This document shows positions 8,113-17,314 of a stretch of DNA of 64,000 nt, one piece after another. The DNA is from Streptomyces sp. Je 1-79 (GTDB taxonomy: Bacteria > Actinomycetota > Actinomycetes > Streptomycetales > Streptomycetaceae). The position numbers and the translations under genes were made by a program. The notes under the pieces are model-generated. The model was not told the origin of the DNA. It did not search any database and saw nothing but the letters and a program-made list of their open reading frames with translations. The DNA lies in assembly GCF_025195125.1 (NCBI RefSeq), contig NZ_JAMGSL010000004.1:124001-188000 (forward strand), read 5' to 3'. The stretch's first letter is position 1. The number at the start of each line of letters is the position of its first letter.

Positions 8113-8916
8113 TCAACGATCGGGGGCCTGATCGCATTCCGCCTCGGCGGGAGCCGTGTACGCGCCCGCCTGGCTGCCCGTACCCGCGGCGGCACCGAGG
8201 TACGCCTCCCGGACCGCCGGATCGGCCCGGACCCCGGCGGGCGTCCCCTCGGCGAGGACCCGGCCGAGGTCCAGCACCACGACGCGCGAGCACAGCTCCA
8301 TCACGAAGGCCACGTTGTGCTCCACGAGCAGCACCGCGCAGTTCTCCTCGTCGGCCGCGTGGCGCACGACGGCGGCGATCTGACGGCGCTCCTCGGCGGT
8401 CGTGCCGGAGGCGGGCTCGTCGAGCAGAAGGACCCGGGGCGGGTCGGCGAGCGCCCGGGCGAGCTCGACCATGCGGGCCTGGCCGACGGGCAGCGCTCCC
8501 GCGTACGAGCCCGCGAGCGCGTCGAGCCCGCACTCGTGGAGCACGGCGGCGGCCCGTTCCCGGTGGCCGCGCGCGCCCCGGCGCGGCCCGCCCCGCCAGT
8601 CCTGCGCCACGACCAGGTTGTCGGCCACCGTCAACTGCCCGAAGAGCTGCTGGCGTTGGAAGGTGCGGCGGATTCCGTGCCGGGCCCGCCAGACGGGGGA
8701 GCGGCGGGTGATGTCCGTACCGGCGTACTCGATCCCGCCCGCGTCCGGCCGGCGGATCCCGGACAGGACGTCGAAGAGCGTCGTCTTGCCCGCGCCGTTG
8801 GGCCCGATCAGGCCGCAGACCTCGCCGGGGCGGACGTCGACCGACACGTCGCGCAGGGCGTGGACGCCGCCGAAGCGGACGCCGATCCCCTCCGCGCGGA
8901 GCAGCGCACTTGTCAT
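8113..8916 (-). CDS. Branched-chain-type ABC transporter ATP-binding protein (LivG-like)
   Basis: 267 residues with one ABC ATPase domain: Walker A GPNGAGKTT near residue 38-46, signature region LPVGQARMVELARAL, Walker B RVLLLDEPAS and switch histidine LLVEHN. The C-terminal BCA_ABC_TP_C-like tail, with residues such as EGTPAGVRADPAVREAYLG, is characteristic of LivG. ATG 8916 overlaps the stop codon of the large fused permease/ATPase gene (ATGA), so the two are translationally coupled. It supplies the second ATPase needed by the importer. The ligand is a hydrophobic amino acid or related acid, not determined. Confidence 0.92.
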   Translation of the reverse strand: MTSALLRAEGIGVRFGGVHALRDVSVDVRPGEVCGLIGPNGAGKTTLFDVLSGIRRPDAGGIEYAGTDITRRSPVWRARHGIRRTFQRQQLFGQLTVADNLVVAQDWRGGPRRGARGHRERAAAVLHECGLDALAGSYAGALPVGQARMVELARALADPPRVLLLDEPASGTTAEERRQIAAVVRHAADEENCAVLLVEHNVAFVMELCSRVVVLDLGRVLAEGTPAGVRADPAVREAYLGAAAGTGSQAGAYTAPAEAECDQAPDR

Positions 8917-11717
8917 CGGCGGACTCCCGTTCCCAGGTAGGCCTCGGCGAGCCGGTCCGGATCCACCTCGGAGCGCGGCCCGGTCCAGGCGATCTCCCCC
9001 TGTGCGAGGTACGCGACGGTGTCGGCGATGCCGAGCACCTCGGCTGCCTTCTCCTCGACCAGGACCAGCGCGGTGCCATGCGCGCGGAGCTCGGTCAGGA
9101 GCCGGAAGACCTCGTCCACGACGCGGGGCGCGAGGCCGAGGGAGGGTTCGTCGGCGACGAGTACGTCCGGCGGGTGCTGGAGCAGCGGCGCCAGCGCGAG
9201 GAGCTGCTGCTCCCCGCCCGACAGCGAGCCGGCGGGAACCGTGCGGCGGGCGGCGAGCACGGGGAAGCGCTCGTACACGGCGTCCCGGTCCCCGGGCACC
9301 GGCAGCTGGAAGGCCAGGTTCTCCTCGATGGAGAGGCCGGCGAAGATCCCCCGCCCCTCGGGTGCGAGCCGCACCCCGCGCCGCGACCGCGCGACCGCCG
9401 TGTCCCGCGTGGCCTCCTCACCCCGTACGCGTACGAGACCTCCCGCGGGCCGCAGCAGGCCCGCGGCCACGCGGCACACGGTGGACTTCCCGGCGCCGTT
9501 GGGACCGAGCAGCACCAGCACCTCGCCGCCGCGCACCGCGAGGTCCACACCGTGCACCACGGACGCGCCGCCGTACCCGGCACGCAGGCCCCGCAGTTCG
9601 AGAGCGAAGGGCGCCGTGGCGGGGCCGTCGACCGACCCCCGGGCCGCACCCCCGGCCCGGACGGCGTCCGACCCGGCCACGCGCGGCGCGGGCAGGCGTA
9701 CAAGGGCGTCCTCCGCCGTCCGCGCGCCACCCCGTGCGTCCTCCGGCCGTGCGTCCTCCGACGCCCGCGCCCCGGCCCCGGCGCCGGCCCGTGCGCGTGC
9801 GTCCGCTCGGGCGCTCGCCCGTGCCGCCCGCCTGGAAGGCCACGCCGCGCAGTAGCCGTCCGGGTCGTTCGCCAGCGCGAGGCCCGCCAGGCCGAAGAGG
9901 ATCACCGGCAGATGCGCGGACTCCGTGACGTACGTCGCCAGCAGGTGCGGGACCACGGCGAAGACCAGCCCCGCCACCACCGCGAACTGCGGCCGTCGCA
10001 CGCCCGCCGCCACGACGACGGCCAGCCACACCAGACCGGTCATCGCCGTGAAGTCCGTCGCCGTGATCCGTGTGCTGTACGAGGCGTACAGCACGCCCCC
10101 GAAGCCCGCGAGCCCCGCCGACACCGTGAAGAGCAGGAGCTTCGTCCGCACCACCGACACGCCCGACGCCGAAGCGGCCTCCGGGGCCGATCGCACCGCG
10201 AGGACCGCCCGGCCCCACCGGGAGCCGCGCAGCCAGGTCAGCAGCGCCACGACCGCACCGCAGAGCACCACGAGCGCGAGCCCCAGCGCCCGGTCGTCGG
10301 CCAGGTCCACCGGGCCCACCACCGGCCGGGGGATCTCCCACCCGGTGTCGCCGTTGCGCAGCCACCCGAGCTGGAAGAGGACCTGGTCCGCGAGGAAGGC
10401 CAGGGCCAGCGTGGCCAGCGCCAGCGACCTCCCGCCCAGCCGCAGCGCGGGCAGCGCGACCACCGCGCCGAGCAGCGCCGCCGCGGCCGTGCCGACCGCG
10501 GCGGCGGCGACGAAGGGCCAGCCGTGGCTCATCAGCAGCCCGGCGACCAGGGCGGCGCCGGTCACGAACGTCGCCTGGGCGAGCGAGACCATCGCCCCGA
10601 GGCCGGTGACCACGGTGAACGACATGAACACCAGCCCGATCGCCAGTCCTTGGGCCAGGATCCCGCTCCAGAAGGGCGTGGTGACGGTGTAGAAGGCCGT
10701 CCCGAGCAGGACGCCCGCCACCACCCAGGCCCCCCATCGGCGGCCGAGGCCCTTCCCGGCCAGATAGTCGACCGGTGGCGGGTCCGCCGCCGCCGTGCCC
10801 GCCGCGCGCCGGCGCTGCGCGAGGACGACGAGGCCGGCGAAGAGGATGAGGAACGGTACGGCGGTACGGAAGCCGGTGATGTCCTCGGCGAAGGAGGAGT
10901 ACCCGGCCACCAGGTTCTGGAGCACCCCGAGCCCGAGCCCGCCCGCGAACGCGAGAGGTACCGACGCGAACCGCCCGAGTACCGCCGCCGTCGCGGAGAC
11001 GAAGAGGAACAGGGTGTAGTCGTGGGCTGAGAGCCCGAGGAGCGGGGTCGCGAGGACACCGGCCAGGCCCGCGAGGCCCGACGACAGCATCCACGCGATC
11101 GAGGAGAGCCGGTCCGCGCTGATTCCCCGCAGCTCGGTCAGCGAGCGGTTGTCGACGGCCGCCCGCAGCAGCAGCCCGAGCCGGGTGTGCCGCATCAGCA
11201 CCCACAGCCCGGCGGCCGCGAGCGCGGTCGCGACCCAGGTGATCAGCTGGTCGGAGTCGATGCCGACGCCGTCGAGGGGCTGCCAGGACACCGCCGGACT
11301 CGGCCCGACGCCGGGCAGGCCGAACTGGTTCTCGGCCGGCAGGACCGGGGCACCGGCCCGTTCCAGGAGCTCGACCACCCACAGTCCGGCCGCCGGCAGG
11401 GCGACCAGCAGACCGATCGTGGCCACGATCTGCGCCGTCTCGCCGACCCCGGCGAGCTTGCGGAACATCAGCCGGTCCAGTCCCCAGCCGAGCGCGGGCG
11501 CCACCACGAACACCAGCAGCAGCGCGGTCGGCACGGCCGGCCAGCCGAAGCCGGAGTGCAGCTCGTAGAAGGCCAGCGCGCAGAGGTAGGCGGTGGCGCC
11601 GTGCGCGAAGTTGAAGAGTCCGGAGGCGGAGTACGACAGGACGAGTCCGGTCGCGAGCAGCGCGTACAGCGCGCCCGAGACCAGCCCGCTCAGGACGAAG
11701 CCCAGCAGGTCACCCAC
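8913..11717 (-). CDS. Fused LivH-LivM permease and LivF ATPase of a branched-chain-type ABC importer
   Basis: 934 residues joining three normally separate subunits. Residues about 1-300 are a LivH-type permease, about 310-620 a LivM-type permease, about 620-700 an Ala/Arg-rich linker (ARASARADARARAGAG), and about 700-934 a LivF-type ATPase. The ATPase part has Walker A GPNGAGKST near 736, signature LSGGEQQLLAL near 831, and VADEPSLGLAPR. The complex therefore needs only this protein, the LivG-like ATPase and the lipoprotein. GTG 11717 is 12 bp after the substrate-binding gene. Permease-ATPase fusions exist in actinobacteria, but an H-M-F triple fusion is less common. Confidence 0.9.
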   Translation of the reverse strand: MGDLLGFVLSGLVSGALYALLATGLVLSYSASGLFNFAHGATAYLCALAFYELHSGFGWPAVPTALLLVFVVAPALGWGLDRLMFRKLAGVGETAQIVATIGLLVALPAAGLWVVELLERAGAPVLPAENQFGLPGVGPSPAVSWQPLDGVGIDSDQLITWVATALAAAGLWVLMRHTRLGLLLRAAVDNRSLTELRGISADRLSSIAWMLSSGLAGLAGVLATPLLGLSAHDYTLFLFVSATAAVLGRFASVPLAFAGGLGLGVLQNLVAGYSSFAEDITGFRTAVPFLILFAGLVVLAQRRRAAGTAAADPPPVDYLAGKGLGRRWGAWVVAGVLLGTAFYTVTTPFWSGILAQGLAIGLVFMSFTVVTGLGAMVSLAQATFVTGAALVAGLLMSHGWPFVAAAAVGTAAAALLGAVVALPALRLGGRSLALATLALAFLADQVLFQLGWLRNGDTGWEIPRPVVGPVDLADDRALGLALVVLCGAVVALLTWLRGSRWGRAVLAVRSAPEAASASGVSVVRTKLLLFTVSAGLAGFGGVLYASYSTRITATDFTAMTGLVWLAVVVAAGVRRPQFAVVAGLVFAVVPHLLATYVTESAHLPVILFGLAGLALANDPDGYCAAWPSRRAARASARADARARAGAGAGARASEDARPEDARGGARTAEDALVRLPAPRVAGSDAVRAGGAARGSVDGPATAPFALELRGLRAGYGGASVVHGVDLAVRGGEVLVLLGPNGAGKSTVCRVAAGLLRPAGGLVRVRGEEATRDTAVARSRRGVRLAPEGRGIFAGLSIEENLAFQLPVPGDRDAVYERFPVLAARRTVPAGSLSGGEQQLLALAPLLQHPPDVLVADEPSLGLAPRVVDEVFRLLTELRAHGTALVLVEEKAAEVLGIADTVAYLAQGEIAWTGPRSEVDPDRLAEAYLGTGVRR

Positions 11718-11729
11718 GCGACGCGCCCC

Positions 11730-12998
11730 TCAGCCGAAGGGGATCGGCGGATAGCACCTGAAGGGCACGGCCACCTCGTACCGCCCGTCCTTCAGCCGGA
11801 CCAGCGCCCCGCAGCCGAAGCTCTCCTTCTGCCCCTTGGGCTCGGCGCGGTCGCCCACGAGCGTGCCGGTGTCGGAGAAGCCGTCCGCCGCCTTCTGGAA
11901 CGACTCGACGGTGAGGTCCTTGCCCGCCTTCTCGGCGATCGAGAGGAAGAGGTCGGCGCTCATGTACCCCGTCATCATGTGCATGTTGAGCGGCACGTCC
12001 TTGTCGCCCGCCGCCTTCCTGATGTCCGCCTTGAACTGCCGCATCGCGGGGCTGTCGGCCTCGAACGGCTGGAACTGCAGCAGCACGTGCACCCCGTCGA
12101 GCGCCTGCTTCGTCGCGTCCTTCTCGAGCAGCCCGGGGTCGTAGTCCGTCGGATCGGAGAGCAGGCCCCTGTACCCGGCCCGCTTGAGGGCGGTGAACAG
12201 GCCGATGTTGTACGGCGTCTGCATCACGGAGACGACGGCGTCGGGGGCGCGGCCGCCGGGGCCCGAGCGCAGGATCTCCTTGGTGTACGCCGACCAGTCG
12301 CTGGGCATCGAGGTCGCGGGCACCACGGCCTTGGCGTAGGGGACCTGGAAGCCGGCCGCCTTGAACCCCTGGGTGAAGGTACGGATGCCGAACTTGCCGG
12401 CGTCGTTGTCGCCCGCGATCAGCGCGACCGACCTGCCGCGCGAACCACCGAGGACGGCGGCGAGCCCCTCCGGCCAGGTCTGGTTGAGGGTGCCGCCGGG
12501 GGTGGGGACGAGACAGCCGTTGAAGCCGTAGATGTGCCGCGGACCGCAGAACGAGGGGAGGGTGCCCCAGCCCACGGTCGGGACCTTCCGGCCGTCGAGG
12601 AAGTCGGCCCCGGCGAAGGTGACCGAGCTCATGGGGGAGACGGCGAAGACCTTGTCCTGCTGGACGAGCTTGCGGGCCGCGGCCAGGTTCCTGGCCGGAT
12701 CCTGACCGTCGTCCTCGGCGCCGAGGTAGTCGATCCTCCGGCCGTTGATCCCGCCCTCGGCGTTGGCGCGGTCGTAGCGCGCCTTCGCGCCGAGGTCGGT
12801 GTCCTTCTTGGAGTAGCCGCTGGCGGTGGTCATGGAGACGATGCCGCCGACCTTGATCGCGTCGGCGGTCACTCCGCGTACGGAGGAGCCGGAGGGGCCG
12901 GCCTTCTCCGAAGTCCCTCCGGTGGAGGCGGAGTTGCAGGCGGTGGCGAGGAGCAGGGCCGCCGCTGCGGCGGCGAGGGTGCGGATCGGTCGCGGCAC
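11730..12998 (-). CDS. ABC transporter substrate-binding lipoprotein (Peripla_BP_6, LivJ-like)
   Basis: 422 residues. A lipoprotein signal peptide with lipobox LATAC places the lipidated cysteine at 21, followed by a Ser/Thr-rich linker. The mature part is a two-lobed type I receptor of the branched-chain amino acid family (IKVGGIVSMTTASGYS, RIDYLGAEDDGQDP, SVALIAGDNDAGKFG). GTG 12998 has GGAGGG upstream. It is first in the three-gene transporter operon. The presence of an acyl-CoA synthetase upstream suggests the ligand may be an organic acid or lipid-like compound rather than an amino acid, but that is inference. Confidence 0.9.
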   Translation of the reverse strand: MPRPIRTLAAAAAALLLATACNSASTGGTSEKAGPSGSSVRGVTADAIKVGGIVSMTTASGYSKKDTDLGAKARYDRANAEGGINGRRIDYLGAEDDGQDPARNLAAARKLVQQDKVFAVSPMSSVTFAGADFLDGRKVPTVGWGTLPSFCGPRHIYGFNGCLVPTPGGTLNQTWPEGLAAVLGGSRGRSVALIAGDNDAGKFGIRTFTQGFKAAGFQVPYAKAVVPATSMPSDWSAYTKEILRSGPGGRAPDAVVSVMQTPYNIGLFTALKRAGYRGLLSDPTDYDPGLLEKDATKQALDGVHVLLQFQPFEADSPAMRQFKADIRKAAGDKDVPLNMHMMTGYMSADLFLSIAEKAGKDLTVESFQKAADGFSDTGTLVGDRAEPKGQKESFGCGALVRLKDGRYEVAVPFRCYPPIPFG

Positions 12999-13027
12999 GG
13001 TCGGTGGTCCCTCCGTCGGGTGACCGC

Positions 13028-13056
13028 ATTCTGTGACCGGGCTGATGAACCGTCAA
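13028..13056 (-). promoter_or_regulatory. Promoter of ABC importer operon
   Basis: On the minus strand, TTGACG (13056-13051), a 17-bp spacer and CAGAAT (13033-13028) form a near-consensus housekeeping promoter 30 bp before the substrate-binding gene. Confidence 0.55.
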
Positions 13057-13088
13057 TAACTGATGCAGCGTCAATTGATGATGCGTCA
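13043..13088 (-). promoter_or_regulatory. Three operator-like repeats TGACG-N3-CATCA
   Basis: Three 13-bp imperfect palindromes (13043-13055, 13061-13073, 13076-13088) of the form TGACGnnnCATCA on the minus strand. They are spaced 18 and 15 bp apart and overlap the -35 box of the importer promoter. The binding protein is not encoded next to them. Confidence 0.6.
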
Positions 13089-13111
13089 GAAGCCCTTGAC
13101 CGGCGTCACGG

Positions 13112-14935
13112 TCAGCCGTACAGCGCCGCGACCTCCGTCGCGTACGCCTTCTCGATCGCTTTGCGCTTCAGCTTCAGGGAGGGTGTGAGCAGGCCGTGCT
13201 CCTCGCTGAACGGATGGGCCAGGATCCGGAACGTCCGGATGGACTCCGCCTGTGAGACCAGGGTGTTGGCCGCCACGACGGCCCGCCGGATCTCGGTCTC
13301 CAGGGTCGGGTCCCGTACCAGTTCGGCGGCCGGAATCGGCGCCCGTCCCTGCATCGCCAGCCAGTGCTCGACCGCCTCCTGATCCATCGTCACCAGCGCC
13401 GCGATGTACGGGCGGTCGTTGCCCACCACGATGCACTGGGCGATCAGCGGATGTGCCCGTACGCGCTCCTCCAGCCCGGACGGCGAGACGCTCTTGCCGC
13501 CCGACGTCACCAGGATCTCCTTCTTCCGCCCGGTGATGGTCAGATAGCCGTCCTCGTCGAGCATTCCCAGATCGCCGGTGGCCAGCCAGCCGTCGTTGAG
13601 GACGGCGGCGGTGGCCTGCGGGTTGTTGAGGTACCCGGAGAAGACCTGACCGCCGTGCAGCCACACCTCACCGTCCTCGGCGATGTGCACCGTCGTCCCC
13701 GGAACCGGCTGCCCGACCGTCCCGTACTTGACGCGCTCGGGCGGATTCGCCGTCGCCGCCGCCGAGGACTCCGTCAGGCCGTACCCCTCGAACACCGTCA
13801 CCCCGGCGCCCTCGAAGAAGAGGCCCAGGCGACGGTCCATGCCCGAGCCGCCCGACATCGCGTGCCGGACCCGCCCGCCCATGGCCTCGCGGACCTTCCC
13901 GTACACGACCTTCTCGAAGAACTGGTGCTGCATCCGGAGACCGGCCGACGGGCCGGGGCCGATCCCGAACGCCCTGTGCTCCATCGCCTCGGCGTACTTG
14001 ACCGCCACGTCGACCGCCTTGTCGAAGGGGCCCACCTTCCCGGCGCTCTCCGCCTTGCGGCGGGCGGCGTGGAACACCTTCTCGAAGACGTACGGCACGG
14101 CCAGGATGAACGTCGGCCGGAAGGCGGCCAGATCGGGCAGGAGCGCCGAGGCCTGCAGGGCCGGCTGATGGCCCAGCTTCACCCCGCTCTGGATCGCCGC
14201 CACCTCCACCATGCGCCCGAAGACATGGGCGAGCGGCAGGAAGAGCAGGGTCGACGCCTCGTCGCCGGGCTTGGAGTGGAAGACCGGCTCCCAGCGGCCG
14301 ACCAGCATGTCCGTCTCGAACATGAAGTTGGAGTGGGTGATCACACAGCCCTTGGGGCGGCCCGTGGTGCCCGAGGTGTAGATGATCGTGGCCACGGATT
14401 CCGGTGTCACCGCCCGACGGTGCCGCTGCACGACGTCCTCGTCGATCTCGGCGCCCGCCGCGGTGAGCTCCTCGACCGCGCCCGCGTCCAGCTGCCACAG
14501 CCGCTTGAGGCGGGGCAGCCGGTCGACCACCGAGCCGATCGTCATCGCGTGGTCCTCGTGCTCCACCACGCAGGCCGTGACCTCCGCGTCGTGCAGCATC
14601 CAGTAGACCTGGTCGGCCGAGGACGTGGGGTAGATCGGCACCGACTGGGCGCCCACCGTCCACAGCGCGAAGTCGAACAGCGTCCACTCGTAGCGGGTCC
14701 TGGCCATGATGGCGACCCGGTCGTTGAACCGTACGCCGTGCGCGATCAGCCCCTTGGCGAGCGCCAGCACCTCGTCCCGGAACTGCGCGGACGTCACGTC
14801 CTGCCACTGGCCGGCGCCGTCCTTGCGGCCGAGCGCGACCCGGTCGGGAGTCTGCTCGGCATGGTCGAACACGGCGTCCGCCAGACCGCCGACCTGAGGC
14901 GCCGCCTCGATGGGCGGCACGGTGAACTCGCGCAA
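13112..14935 (-). CDS. Long-chain fatty-acid--CoA ligase (FadD-type AMP-dependent synthetase)
   Basis: 607 residues, an ANL-superfamily enzyme that adenylates a carboxylic acid and transfers it to CoA. P-loop-like motif IIYTSGTTGRPKG lies near residue 190, GYGLTES near 385, the TGDLG hinge near 455, and a GRKKEILVTSGGKSVSP lysine loop in the C-terminal domain. The start is TTG 14935: GAGGAG lies seven bases upstream and the protein then begins REFTVPP, as in Streptomyces homologues starting MREF. It lies 113 bp upstream of the ABC importer on the same strand, so activation of the imported acid is a reasonable guess. Confidence 0.9.
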   Translation of the reverse strand: MREFTVPPIEAAPQVGGLADAVFDHAEQTPDRVALGRKDGAGQWQDVTSAQFRDEVLALAKGLIAHGVRFNDRVAIMARTRYEWTLFDFALWTVGAQSVPIYPTSSADQVYWMLHDAEVTACVVEHEDHAMTIGSVVDRLPRLKRLWQLDAGAVEELTAAGAEIDEDVVQRHRRAVTPESVATIIYTSGTTGRPKGCVITHSNFMFETDMLVGRWEPVFHSKPGDEASTLLFLPLAHVFGRMVEVAAIQSGVKLGHQPALQASALLPDLAAFRPTFILAVPYVFEKVFHAARRKAESAGKVGPFDKAVDVAVKYAEAMEHRAFGIGPGPSAGLRMQHQFFEKVVYGKVREAMGGRVRHAMSGGSGMDRRLGLFFEGAGVTVFEGYGLTESSAAATANPPERVKYGTVGQPVPGTTVHIAEDGEVWLHGGQVFSGYLNNPQATAAVLNDGWLATGDLGMLDEDGYLTITGRKKEILVTSGGKSVSPSGLEERVRAHPLIAQCIVVGNDRPYIAALVTMDQEAVEHWLAMQGRAPIPAAELVRDPTLETEIRRAVVAANTLVSQAESIRTFRILAHPFSEEHGLLTPSLKLKRKAIEKAYATEVAALYG

Positions 14936-15209
14936 TGACCTGCTCCTCGACCGCTCGTTGTCGCGCTCCGTACGGCGCGGGTGACGGTACCCCACCCGAC
15001 TGACGGGCGGGAGGGCCTTCACCAAGCCGGGACATTGGGTGTCGTCACAGGTCAGGGGAGGGGGAGGAGCTAAGTGGCAGGCGGTCGGCGGTCGTTACTG
15101 ACCGAGGAGTAAGCAGGGTGCGCCGCAATCTCCACGGAATCTGTACCGGCTGCTCACCTCGCCCACCGCACACGGGGCCGAGGCCCCGGGGCGGAGGGGG
15201 CCGAGGGGC

Positions 15210-16100
15210 TCACGGGGGCAGGGGACCGGAGGACCGGCGGGGCCGGTGGAGCCGGTCGCCACCGGCGAGGATCGCCGAGGCAAGGGCGTCGGCCGCCTCC
15301 TGGGCCGCCCCGCGCCGCCGGCCCTTGCGCAGAACGAAGTCGACATCGCCCAGCTCCGGCAGCCCCGCCCTGGCGGGCAGCGGCGTGAGGCCGGGCGGCA
15401 CCAGTCCCCGGGTGTGCGCCATCACCCCGAGACCGGCACGGGCCGCCGCGATGTTGGCGCTCAGGCTGCTGCTCGTGCACGCGATCCGCCAGGGCCGCCC
15501 CTGCGCCCCCAGCGCTTCGAGCGCCCGGGCGCGGGTGATGCCGGGCGGCGGGAAGACGATCAGCGGCACCGGACGGTCCGGATCGAGCCGCAGCCCCGGT
15601 GAGCCGATCCAGATCAGCGAGTCCTGCCAGACCAGCTCGCCCCCGCTCTCCTCCGTGCGCCGCTTGGCGAGGATCAGATCGAGCCGCCCCGACTCCAGCC
15701 GCGCCTCGAGCGTCCCGGACAGCTCGACCGTCAGCTCCAGATCCACCTCGGGGTGCTCGCGCCGGAAGGACTCCAGGATCTCCGGCAGCCGGGTCACCAC
15801 GAAGTCCTCCGAGGCACCGAACCGCAGCCGTCCGCGCAGCCGGGTCCCGGTGAAGAAGGCGGCGGCCCGCTCGTGGGCCTGCAGGATCGTCCGGGCGAAG
15901 CCGAGCATCACCTCGCCGTCCTCCGTCACCTCGACGCTGTGGGTGTCACGGGTGAACAGCGGCCGCCCGACGGCGTCCTCGAGACGCCGCACATGCTGGC
16001 TCACGGTCGACTGGCGCACACCGAGCCGCCGGGCGGCCTGGGTGAAGCTCAGCGTCTGGGCGACGGCGAGAAAGGTACGGAGCTGCGCGGGTTCGTACAC
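15210..16100 (-). CDS. LysR family transcriptional regulator
   Basis: 296 residues. The winged HTH lies at about 5-62 (LSFTQAARRLGVRQSTVSQHVRRLE). A LysR substrate-binding domain follows (about 88-285, GRLRFGASEDFVVTRLPEIL). It is divergent from the BASS-family transporter gene, with a canonical ATC-N9-GAT operator between them, so it almost certainly controls that transporter and itself. The effector is unknown. The 274 bp between its stop and the acyl-CoA ligase start contain no gene I can support, only a small dyad at 15089-15104. Confidence 0.9.
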   Translation of the reverse strand: MYEPAQLRTFLAVAQTLSFTQAARRLGVRQSTVSQHVRRLEDAVGRPLFTRDTHSVEVTEDGEVMLGFARTILQAHERAAAFFTGTRLRGRLRFGASEDFVVTRLPEILESFRREHPEVDLELTVELSGTLEARLESGRLDLILAKRRTEESGGELVWQDSLIWIGSPGLRLDPDRPVPLIVFPPPGITRARALEALGAQGRPWRIACTSSSLSANIAAARAGLGVMAHTRGLVPPGLTPLPARAGLPELGDVDFVLRKGRRRGAAQEAADALASAILAGGDRLHRPRRSSGPLPP

Positions 16101-16117
16101 GACGTCCAGACTAGACG

Positions 16118-16138
16118 GTCATCGTGATGCGTGATGAC
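16118..16138. promoter_or_regulatory. LysR-type operator GTCATC-N9-GATGAC
   Basis: A 21-bp interrupted palindrome containing the textbook ATC-N9-GAT recognition motif of LysR proteins. It lies 18 bp upstream of the LysR start and about 90 bp upstream of the transporter. Confidence 0.65.
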
Positions 16139-16225
16139 AGTAAAAGCGCTGTACGGGATTCCCGATCGCCGTTCCGGGGAGCAGGATGGGCAGGCACGAC
16201 CTGTCGTCCGAGAGCAGTGGAGCAC

Positions 16226-17260
16226 ATGAGCCGCCGTACCACCCTTCTGCCGTCCCGGCCGCCGATCGACCCGTACATCGCGGCGCTGCTGGGCACGGTG
16301 GGCCTGGCGGCCCTGCTGCCCGCCTCCGGCACCGCCGCGAGCGTCGCCGACGGGGCCTCGACGGCGGCCATCGCCCTGCTGTTCTTCCTCTACGGCGCGC
16401 GGCTCTCCACCCGCGAGGCGCTGGACGGGCTCAAGCACTGGCGGCTCCATCTCTCCGTCCTCGCGGCCACCTTCGTCGTGTTCCCGCTTCTCGGGCTCGC
16501 GGCGAAGGGGCTCGTACCGGCCGTTCTGACGCCCCCGCTCTACAGCGGCCTGCTCTTCCTCTGCCTCGTACCGTCCACCGTCCAGTCCTCCATCGCCTTC
16601 ACCTCGATCGCCCGGGGGAACGTCCCGGCCGCGATCTGCGCGGGCTCCTTCTCCTCCCTGGCCGGGATCGTGCTCACCCCGCTGCTCGCCGCGCTCCTGA
16701 TCGGCGGAGGCGCGGGCGGGTTCTCGGCCGACTCCCTGCTGAAGATCGTGCTCCAGCTGCTCGTGCCGTTCCTGGCGGGGCAGCTGCTGCGGCGCTGGGT
16801 CGGAGGGTTCCTCGTACGGAGGAAGAAGGTGCTGGGGTACGTCGACCGGGGCTCGATCCTGCTCGTCGTCTACACGGCCTTCAGCCACGGCATGGTCGCC
16901 GGCATCTGGCACCAGGTCACCCCCGCGCGGCTCGGACTCCTGCTCCTGGTCGAGGCGGTCCTGCTCACCGTGATGCTGACGCTGACCTGGTTCGGCGCGC
17001 AGCGGCTCGGCTTCGACCGGGCGGACGGGATCGCGATCCAGTTCGCGGGCTCGAAGAAGAGCCTGGCGGCCGGGCTGCCGATGGCGAGCGTGCTGTTCGG
17101 GGCCCAGGCCTCGCTGGCGGTCCTTCCGCTGATGCTCTTCCACCAGATGCAGCTGATGGTCTGCGCGGTGATCGCCAAGCGCCGCGCGCGGGACCCGGAG
17201 CCGGGCAGCGCGGCGGCGCCGCCCGAGCGGGCCACGGAGGCCGCGACGGCGTCGGGCTGA
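16226..17260 (+). CDS. Bile acid:sodium symporter (BASS) family transporter
   Basis: 344 residues with 9-10 hydrophobic segments typical of the SBF-like/BASS fold. Conserved stretches include LLFLCLVPSTVQSSIAFTSIARGN and the second-half GSKKSLAAGLPMA. Bacterial members export or import organic anions such as pantoate, oxo acids or bile salts. The ATG at 16226 is preceded by GGAG and starts just before the first membrane helix. The frame is open further upstream to 16124, but those residues would overlap the LysR operator. The C-terminal 25 residues are a hydrophilic Ala/Glu-rich tail. Confidence 0.87.
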   Translation: MSRRTTLLPSRPPIDPYIAALLGTVGLAALLPASGTAASVADGASTAAIALLFFLYGARLSTREALDGLKHWRLHLSVLAATFVVFPLLGLAAKGLVPAVLTPPLYSGLLFLCLVPSTVQSSIAFTSIARGNVPAAICAGSFSSLAGIVLTPLLAALLIGGGAGGFSADSLLKIVLQLLVPFLAGQLLRRWVGGFLVRRKKVLGYVDRGSILLVVYTAFSHGMVAGIWHQVTPARLGLLLLVEAVLLTVMLTLTWFGAQRLGFDRADGIAIQFAGSKKSLAAGLPMASVLFGAQASLAVLPLMLFHQMQLMVCAVIAKRRARDPEPGSAAAPPERATEAATASG

Positions 17261-17314
17261 GGCGGCCCGGGGGGCGGCGCCGGCGTCGGCAGGGTCAGGT
17301 CCCCGCACGGGCGT

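Noticed and set aside
15089..15104. Dyad CGGTC-gttact-GACCG between the LysR and acyl-CoA ligase genes as a regulator site
   Set aside because: Only five-base arms, not clearly placed with respect to a promoter.
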